Assembly: GCA_029883965.1 (NCBI GenBank)
Contig: JAOUIN010000019.1
Span: 1 to 19,901 of the forward strand
Source of the DNA: Betaproteobacteria bacterium
GTDB taxonomy: Bacteria > Pseudomonadota > Gammaproteobacteria > Burkholderiales > SG8-41
DNA length: 19,901 nt
Direction: 5' to 3'
The notes under the pieces are model-generated. The model was not told where the DNA came from and did not search any database. It saw nothing but the letters and a program-made list of their open reading frames with translations. Position numbers and translations under genes: made by a program. This document shows positions 15,377 through 19,901 of this stretch, piece after piece. Every line of letters begins with the position of its first letter. The first letter of the stretch is position 1.

Positions 15377-17926
15377 CTATTCTTCCGCGTCATCATCCGT
15401 TTCGACGATGGTTTCGAGCCCGACCAGCAATTCGCCCTCATCAAGATTGATCAGGCGCACCCCCTGGGTTGAACGACCCTGTTCACGCACTTCGGAAACA
15501 CGCGTGCGGATCAGCACGCCGCCCGTAGTGATCAGCATGATCTCGTCTTCCTTGGTGACCAGTTGCGCACCAACCAGTTTGCCGTTGCGGTCGCTGGCCT
15601 GGATCGCGATCATGCCCTGCGTCCCGCGGCCATGGCGCGTGTACTCCGACACCGGAGTGCGTTTGCCATAACCGAACTCGGTTGCGGTCAACACCGACTG
15701 TTTTTCCCCGCTGGTCGTCAGCAGCGATATCACCTTCTGTTTTTTCTGCAGCTTCATGCCGCGCACGCCGGCTGCGGCCCGGCCCATCACGCGCACCTCG
15801 TCCTCCTTGAAGCGCACAGCCTTGCCCGCATCGGAAAACAGCATGATGTCTTCCTTGCCATCCGTAATGGCGACGCCGATCAGATAATCGCCGTCATCGA
15901 GCTTGACCGCGATGATGCCCTTGGCCATCGGGCGCGAAAACGCCGACAGCGCGGTTTTCTTCACGGTGCCGGTGGAAGTGGCCATGAACACGAAATGCTC
16001 GTCGTCAAAATCCTTCACCGGCAGGATGGCGGTGATTTTCTCGTGTTCCATCAAGGGCACGAGATTGACAATCGGCTTGCCGCGCGACGCGCGACTGCCC
16101 TGCGGCACTGCGTAAACCTTGATCCAGTACACCCGGCCGCGATTGGAGAAGCAGAGTATGTAATCGTGCGTATTGGCGATGAACAGCTTCTCGATGAAAT
16201 CGTCATCCTTGGTGGTCGTCGCCTGCTTGCCCCTGCCGCCGCGCTTCTGCGCGCGGTAATCCGCCACCGGCTGCGATTTCATGTAACCGCCGTGCGACAG
16301 CGTCACCACGACGTCTTCCGGCTGGATCAGGTCTTCGGTGCTCAGATCCTGTGTGCTGGTGACGATCTCACTGCGACGTTCGTCGCCGTACTGCTTTTTG
16401 ACATCGGCCAGTTCCTGCGAAATGATTTTCGTCACCCGGCCCGGTTTGTCGAGCACGTCAAGCAGATCGGTAATCTTGTCCATCGTCTCGCGATATTCGG
16501 CAACGATCTTGTCCTGCTCGAGCGCAGTCAGGCGTTGCAGGCGCAGCTCAAGAATCTGCTGAGCCTGCGTATCCGAAAGTTTGTAGCCCTTCTTGTGCAG
16601 CCCGAAATCCGCCGCCAGACCCTCGGGACGGTATGAAGCGCCTTCACCGCGCGACAGCAGATCCTCCACGAGCTTGGAGCGCCAGAACCGCGCCATCAAT
16701 TCCTGCTTGGCGTCTGCAGGCGTCGGCGCGGCCTTGATCAGCGCGATGACCTCGTCGACATTGGACAGTGCGACTGCCAGACCTTCGAGCACGTGGCCAC
16801 GGTCACGCGCCTTGCGCAATTCAAACACGGTGCGACGGGTAACCACCTCGCGGCGATGACGCAGGAAAGCCTCGAGGAATTGCTTCAGATTCAGGATGCG
16901 CGGCTGCCCGTCGACCAGTGCAACCATGTTCATGCCGAAACTCTCCTGCATCTGCGTGTCTTTCCACAGATTGTTCAGGACAATTTCAGGAACCTCGCCG
17001 CGCTTGAGTTCGATCACCGCGCGCATGCCGGACTTGTCGGACTCGTCACGGATATCCGAGATGCCCTCCAGCTTTTTCTCGCGCACCAGTTCGCCGATTT
17101 TCATCAGCAGATTGGCCTTGTTGACCTGGTATGGCAGTTCGTCGATGACGATCGAAACGCGCCCGCCCTTGTCGGCCTCCTCAAAATGGGTGCGCGCCCG
17201 CATGATCACGCGGCCCCGGCCGGTGCGGTAACCATCGCGCACGCCCTGGACGCCATAGATGATGCCGCGCGTCGGAAAATCGGGCGCCGGAATGATGCCG
17301 ATCAGGTCATCGATAGAGATATCCGGGTCTTTCAGCAGCGCCTGGCACCCGTCGACGACTTCCGACAGATTGTGGGGCGGAATGTTGGTGGCCATGCCCA
17401 CGGCAATGCCGGACGAGCCGTTGACCAGCAGATTCGGCACTTTGGTCGGCAGCGTGACCGGTTCCTGCTCCTTGCCGTCATAATTGGCAACGAAATCGAC
17501 GGTTTCCATGTCGATGTCGGCGAGCATGTCCGACGTAATCTTCGCCAGACGACATTCGGTATAGCGGTAAGCCGCCGCGGAATCGCCGTCAACCGAGCCG
17601 AAGTTGCCCTGCCCGTCGACCAGCGTGTAGCGCATCGAGAAATCCTGCGCCATGCGCACCAGCGCTTCGTAAGTCGCGCTGTCACCGTGTGGATGGTACT
17701 TGCCGAGCACGTCACCGACTACGCGCGCGCATTTCACATAGGACCGGTTCCAGACCGTATTGGATTCGTGCATCGCAAACAGAATGCGGCGATGGACCGG
17801 CTTGAGTCCGTCGCGCACGTCCGGCAGTGCGCGCCCTACAATTACGCTCATTGCATAATCGAGGTAGGAACGGCGCATCTCCTCCTCAAGGCTGATAGGC
17901 AGTGTTTCTTTGGCGAATTGATCCAT
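15377..17926 (-). CDS. gyrA: DNA gyrase subunit A
   Basis: GyrA is the DNA breakage-reunion subunit of gyrase, which introduces negative supercoils. At 849 residues it is complete. The N-terminal winged-helix and tower region carries the catalytic tyrosine Y122 in AYRYTE, next to R121. The quinolone-determining region reads GKYHPHGDSATYE (75-87): S83 is the sensitive-type residue, and position 87 is Glu, not the Asp of E. coli. The C-terminal beta-pinwheel starts with the GyrA box QKRGGRGK (560-567), which distinguishes it from ParC, and the protein ends in the acidic tail TDDDAEE. ATG at 17926 gives the usual MDQFAKETLPISLEEEMRRSY-type start. It heads the minus-strand gene run and has a promoter about 70 bases upstream. 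Confidence 0.98.
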   Translation of the reverse strand: MDQFAKETLPISLEEEMRRSYLDYAMSVIVGRALPDVRDGLKPVHRRILFAMHESNTVWNRSYVKCARVVGDVLGKYHPHGDSATYEALVRMAQDFSMRYTLVDGQGNFGSVDGDSAAAYRYTECRLAKITSDMLADIDMETVDFVANYDGKEQEPVTLPTKVPNLLVNGSSGIAVGMATNIPPHNLSEVVDGCQALLKDPDISIDDLIGIIPAPDFPTRGIIYGVQGVRDGYRTGRGRVIMRARTHFEEADKGGRVSIVIDELPYQVNKANLLMKIGELVREKKLEGISDIRDESDKSGMRAVIELKRGEVPEIVLNNLWKDTQMQESFGMNMVALVDGQPRILNLKQFLEAFLRHRREVVTRRTVFELRKARDRGHVLEGLAVALSNVDEVIALIKAAPTPADAKQELMARFWRSKLVEDLLSRGEGASYRPEGLAADFGLHKKGYKLSDTQAQQILELRLQRLTALEQDKIVAEYRETMDKITDLLDVLDKPGRVTKIISQELADVKKQYGDERRSEIVTSTQDLSTEDLIQPEDVVVTLSHGGYMKSQPVADYRAQKRGGRGKQATTTKDDDFIEKLFIANTHDYILCFSNRGRVYWIKVYAVPQGSRASRGKPIVNLVPLMEHEKITAILPVKDFDDEHFVFMATSTGTVKKTALSAFSRPMAKGIIAVKLDDGDYLIGVAITDGKEDIMLFSDAGKAVRFKEDEVRVMGRAAAGVRGMKLQKKQKVISLLTTSGEKQSVLTATEFGYGKRTPVSEYTRHGRGTQGMIAIQASDRNGKLVGAQLVTKEDEIMLITTGGVLIRTRVSEVREQGRSTQGVRLINLDEGELLVGLETIVETDDDAEE

Positions 17927-17998
17927 GGATTCCAGAGGCTTGTTGTCTTGTCAGCTACGCAAGTTGCGCAGCCGCAGGCGGTGATTACAAAGCGTGGA

Positions 17999-18019
17999 AT
18001 TCTAGCATGCTGCAATGCG
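17999..18019 (-). promoter_or_regulatory. Candidate extended -10 promoter for gyrA and the downstream supraoperon
   Basis: The minus strand has TGCTAGAAT, an extended -10 with hexamer TAGAAT at 18004-17999. The best -35 match, GTGACT, is only 15 bases upstream (18020-18025), so the extended -10 would be doing most of the work. The predicted leader is about 66 bases, with GGAA near the gyrA ATG as a weak ribosome site. Confidence 0.5.
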
Positions 18020-18350
18020 AGTCACACCTTGCTCCATGCCTTCCGTGCAGCACCATTGGACCCGCCGGGCTGTGCCGGAAACAGCACGCACTTGATCTGT
18101 GTCCTGGCACCGGACCAGCGCAACTTTGATCGCTGCGCAGATGACGCAGCGGCAGGGCCTCCGCAGCAGTGTTCTCGCCAGGCCTGCATGGATCGTCTGC
18201 AGCGACCCGTCGGAACATGTCGCAGCGCAACGCAAACGCCCGACTGACGGGCGGGATGCGTGCGCCCCTCGTTCCACAAAGTGAAATTCGGCCCTGCCGG
18301 ACTGATGTATTTGAGCAACAGTCTCTATGCTTTTTTTTTTAGAAACATGC

Positions 18351-18384
18351 TATTATTGACTTCAAGGGTTACTCAGGTATCGAG
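18351..18384 (+). promoter_or_regulatory. Promoter region of the OmpA-domain gene (two alternatives)
   Basis: TGCTATTAT forms an extended -10 with hexamer TATTAT at 18351-18356, without a good -35. Alternatively TTGACT (18356-18361) is a -35 with a weak -10, TATCGA, 16 bases on. Either choice leaves a leader of roughly 95-120 bases before the ATG, long enough for mRNA-level control of an envelope protein. Confidence 0.4.
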
Positions 18385-18469
18385 ATGTGATATCTAGTAA
18401 GCTTCAGGGAGAACCAAATTCTTGTTGTACCAGTGATCCGGCACGTCCCTATATCTCTTTTCGCAAAAC

Positions 18470-18475
18470 AGGAGG
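18470..18475 (+). promoter_or_regulatory. Strong Shine-Dalgarno of the OmpA-domain gene
   Basis: AGGAGG lies nine bases before the ATG at 18485. It fixes the start and suggests high expression; most other starts in this window have weak or no Shine-Dalgarno. Confidence 0.85.
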
Positions 18476-18484
18476 ATTAAAAAC

Positions 18485-19237
18485 ATGCGTTCAGCTCTTA
18501 GGATTACCATTGCAAGCGCCATTGCAGCAGCCGCGTTTGCACCTGCGCTCGCTTCTGCGCAGGCCAAGGACGGGTACTTGACGGATACCGCTGGCGGCGT
18601 AGTCAAGTCGCTCGGCGCCAACGTTTGCGTACGCAGCAGTCAATGGACCCCGGCACTGGCCGTCGCCGAGTGCGACCCGGATCTGGTGAAGAAGCCGGCT
18701 CCCAAGGCTCAGAAAGCCGCACCGCAGAAAGCCAAGCCCGCGCCGCAAAAGGCCAAGCCGAAGCCCAAGAAGCCCTCAATGCTCAATGTCGAACAGAAAG
18801 TTGAGCTGCAAGGCATGGAATTCAATAAAGCCGAAATGACCGCAGACAACAAAAAGGACCTGGACAAGTTCCTGGCCGGCCTGGGCAAAGCAACCAAAGC
18901 CCGCGGTCCCGTCGCCATCGGCGCCGTAATCGTCACCGGCCATACCGATCGCATCGGCAGCATGAACTACAACATGAAGCTGTCGGAGCGTCGCGCAATC
19001 ACGGTGAAGGACTACATCGTATCCAAAGGTGTCGACCAGAAACTGATCTTCTGGGAAGGCAAGGGTCCGAAGCAGCCGATTCCGGTCACCAAGTTCTGCG
19101 ACAACAAGATGAAGCGCAAGCAGCTCATCGAGTGTCTGGCGCCGAACCGCCGTGTCACCGTGGAAGTGGTTGGCCGCGCCCAGAGCCTGGCCAAGCCGAA
19201 AGCCGCAGCGAAAAAGCCGGCTTCCAAAAAGAAATAA
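18485..19237 (+). CDS. OmpA-family peptidoglycan-binding protein without a beta-barrel
   Basis: The 250-residue product starts with a signal peptide (MRSALRITIASAIAAAAFAP), with likely cleavage after ALASA (A25). A short conserved-looking segment follows with two cysteines (C48, C63) and the ending AECDPDL, then a Lys-Ala-Pro linker of about 30 residues with repeated APQKAKP, and an OmpA C-terminal domain (about 103-230). TGHTDRIGS and LSERRA supply D155 and R170, equivalent to the diaminopimelate-binding Asp and Arg of E. coli OmpA. C205 and C217 match the E. coli disulfide, and IECLAPNRRVTVEV closes the domain. A basic tail (AAAKKPASKKK) ends the protein. There is no 8-strand barrel, so it is probably periplasmic or held at the envelope by a partner. 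Its own promoter, strong ribosome site and terminator suggest a monocistronic abundant mRNA. Confidence 0.93.
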   Translation: MRSALRITIASAIAAAAFAPALASAQAKDGYLTDTAGGVVKSLGANVCVRSSQWTPALAVAECDPDLVKKPAPKAQKAAPQKAKPAPQKAKPKPKKPSMLNVEQKVELQGMEFNKAEMTADNKKDLDKFLAGLGKATKARGPVAIGAVIVTGHTDRIGSMNYNMKLSERRAITVKDYIVSKGVDQKLIFWEGKGPKQPIPVTKFCDNKMKRKQLIECLAPNRRVTVEVVGRAQSLAKPKAAAKKPASKKK

Positions 19238-19253
19238 GCTTTAACAGCACCAC

Positions 19254-19283
19254 AAAGCCCTGCTTCGGCAGGGCTTTTTTTTT
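19254..19283 (+). terminator. Rho-independent terminator after the OmpA-domain gene
   Basis: A perfect 10-base stem AAAGCCCTGC / GCAGGGCTTT (19254-19263 and 19268-19277) is closed by a stable TTCG tetraloop, and a run of nine T residues follows from 19275. It starts 16 bases after the stop codon. Confidence 0.96.
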
Positions 19284-19293
19284 GCACTACAAT
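19265..19293 (+). promoter_or_regulatory. Candidate promoter for the amidohydrolase gene, overlapping the terminator
   Basis: TCGGCA (19265-19270), a 17-base spacer and TACAAT (19288-19293) match the sigma-70 consensus at four and five of six bases. The -35 falls in the terminator loop and stem. A start near 19300 would give a leader of about 29 bases, which has no clear Shine-Dalgarno before ATG 19329. Confidence 0.4.
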
Positions 19294-19328
19294 CCCCCCT
19301 TTGGAATTTCGTTTAATCACCATACTGC

Positions 19329-19901
19329 ATGTCATCCATCACCGTCATCGAGCCACGCTGGGTTATACCGGTTGAACCGGCCGCAGCTGCCCTTGAGGCA
19401 CATGCCGTGGTCATCGAGGATGAGCATATCGCCGCCCTGCTCCCCGTTGCCGACGCGACCGCACGCTTTCCCGATGCGCCGCGCGTGCTGCTTCCCGAGC
19501 ATGCACTGATCCCCGGGCTGATCAATCTGCATACACATGCCGCCATGACGCTGATGCGCGGCATGGCCGACGACCTGGCGCTGATGGACTGGCTGCACAA
19601 CCATATCTGGCCGGCGGAAGGCCGCGTCGTCAGCGATGAATTCGTTTACGACGGCAGCATGCTTGCCTGCGCCGAAATGCTGCGCGGCGGCATTACCTGC
19701 TTCAACGACATGTATTTTTTCCCGGAAGCGACAGCCCGCGCCGCGTTGCATGCGGGCATGCGCGCAGCGCTGGGCATCATCGCCATCGAATTCCGGTCGG
19801 CCTATGCCAACGACGCACGCGACTATCTGAGCAAGGGCATGGCACTGCGGGACACAATGCGCGACGAGCCGCTGCTGTCGTTCTGTCTCGCGCCACATGC
19901 G
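19329..19901 (+). CDS. TRZ/ATZ-family amidohydrolase (probable MTA/SAH deaminase, MtaD-like), 3' end cut by window edge
   Basis: The 191 visible codons encode the N-terminal part of a metal-dependent amidohydrolase. WVIPVEP and AVVIEDEHIAALLP form the small beta-sandwich domain. LIPGLINLHTHAAMTLMRG starts the TIM barrel with the metal-binding HxH (H68, H70). NHIWPAEGRV, ACAEMLRGGITCFNDMYFF and the region to SFCLAPHA follow the pattern of 5'-methylthioadenosine/S-adenosylhomocysteine deaminases and related TRZ/ATZ hydrolases. The later metal ligands (His, His, Asp) lie past the edge, so substrate cannot be settled; guanine or cytosine deaminase-like members are alternatives. ATG at 19329 is the first in frame near family homology. 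It lies 92 bases after the OmpA-domain gene, beyond a strong terminator, so it is probably transcribed separately. Confidence 0.85.
   Translation, partial: MSSITVIEPRWVIPVEPAAAALEAHAVVIEDEHIAALLPVADATARFPDAPRVLLPEHALIPGLINLHTHAAMTLMRGMADDLALMDWLHNHIWPAEGRVVSDEFVYDGSMLACAEMLRGGITCFNDMYFFPEATARAALHAGMRAALGIIAIEFRSAYANDARDYLSKGMALRDTMRDEPLLSFCLAPHA

Larger units (their letters stand above)
17927..18484. other. 558-base intergenic region between divergent gyrA and the OmpA-domain gene
   Basis: No credible gene is seen. The gyrA promoter lies near 18000 and the plus-strand gene's promoter near 18350. Between about 18040 and 18320 the DNA is GC-rich, with two small inverted repeats: CGCCCG / CGGGCG with a five-base loop (18237-18253), and GCTGCG / CGCAGC around 18131-18149. 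A run of ten T residues is at 18331-18340. Short open frames on both strands here are Cys- and Arg-rich and match nothing I recognise. Confidence 0.6.

Noticed and set aside
16793..18247. A 484-codon plus-strand open frame opposite the gyrA 5' part and running into the spacer.
   Set aside because: Most of it mirrors gyrA codons, it has no recognisable domain, and it has no ribosome site.
18237..18253. Perfect CGCCCG / CGGGCG hairpin considered as a terminator.
   Set aside because: No T-run follows on the plus strand and only a broken one follows on the minus strand; no gene ends beside it.
18022..18318. A 98-codon minus-strand open frame in the gyrA upstream spacer.
   Set aside because: It is rich in Cys, Arg and Trp, overlaps the region of the gyrA -35, has no recognisable motif and no convincing ribosome site.
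18721..18775. Repeated bases in the OmpA-domain linker considered as a DNA repeat element.
   Set aside because: The repeats are in frame and encode the Lys-Ala-Pro linker (APQKAKP), so they are explained by protein composition.
1..19901. Search for mobile elements, CRISPR arrays, tRNA genes, defence or toxin-antitoxin systems.
   Set aside because: No transposase, integrase, regularly spaced repeats, tRNA cloverleaf or defence protein signature was seen; the content is conserved housekeeping genes.

Overview
The window reads as a chromosomal core segment of a betaproteobacterium. The evidence is the gene order gyrA-serC-pheA-hisC-tyrA-aroA-cmk-rpsA-ihfB-lapA-lapB followed by heptose genes and cysM, a stand-alone heptose kinase instead of the fused gammaproteobacterial HldE, and protein signatures of that class. 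The genus cannot be fixed from sequence alone. Coding DNA is GC-rich and tightly packed. I see no phage, insertion sequence, CRISPR array, tRNA or rRNA, and no defence system.

Layout. All genes from the left edge to 17926 lie on the minus strand, so transcription runs right to left. It starts at gyrA, then serC, serA, pheA, hisC, tyrA, aroA and cmk: a serine, aromatic amino acid and histidine-type aminotransferase supraoperon. A rho-independent terminator or attenuator (7798-7826) separates cmk from rpsA and ihfB. A second, perfect terminator (5682-5712) ends ihfB. Next come lapA, lapB, pyrF, rfaE1, hldD and cysM, joined by 3-12 base gaps or 4-base ATGA overlaps, and then a PolB-type 3'-5' exonuclease cut by the left edge. 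Right of gyrA is a 558-base intergenic region with divergent promoters. It is followed on the plus strand by a barrel-less OmpA-domain protein with a strong terminator, and a TRZ/ATZ-type amidohydrolase cut by the right edge.

How the genes work together. SerA and SerC give phosphoserine; AroA, PheA, TyrA and HisC take shikimate-3-phosphate toward phenylalanine and tyrosine. Cmk, RpsA and IHF-beta serve nucleotide supply, translation and nucleoid structure. LapA and LapB control LPS synthesis at the inner membrane, and RfaE1 and HldD make the heptose of the LPS inner core, so that operon has an envelope theme, with pyrF and cysM as metabolic passengers.

I found no new system. The observations most worth a second look are non-coding: a nearly identical AT-rich block of about 31 bases that begins exactly at the stop codons of both cysM and pheA, and an rpsA leader that lacks a Shine-Dalgarno sequence and instead carries an anti-Shine-Dalgarno-like ACCTCCT.
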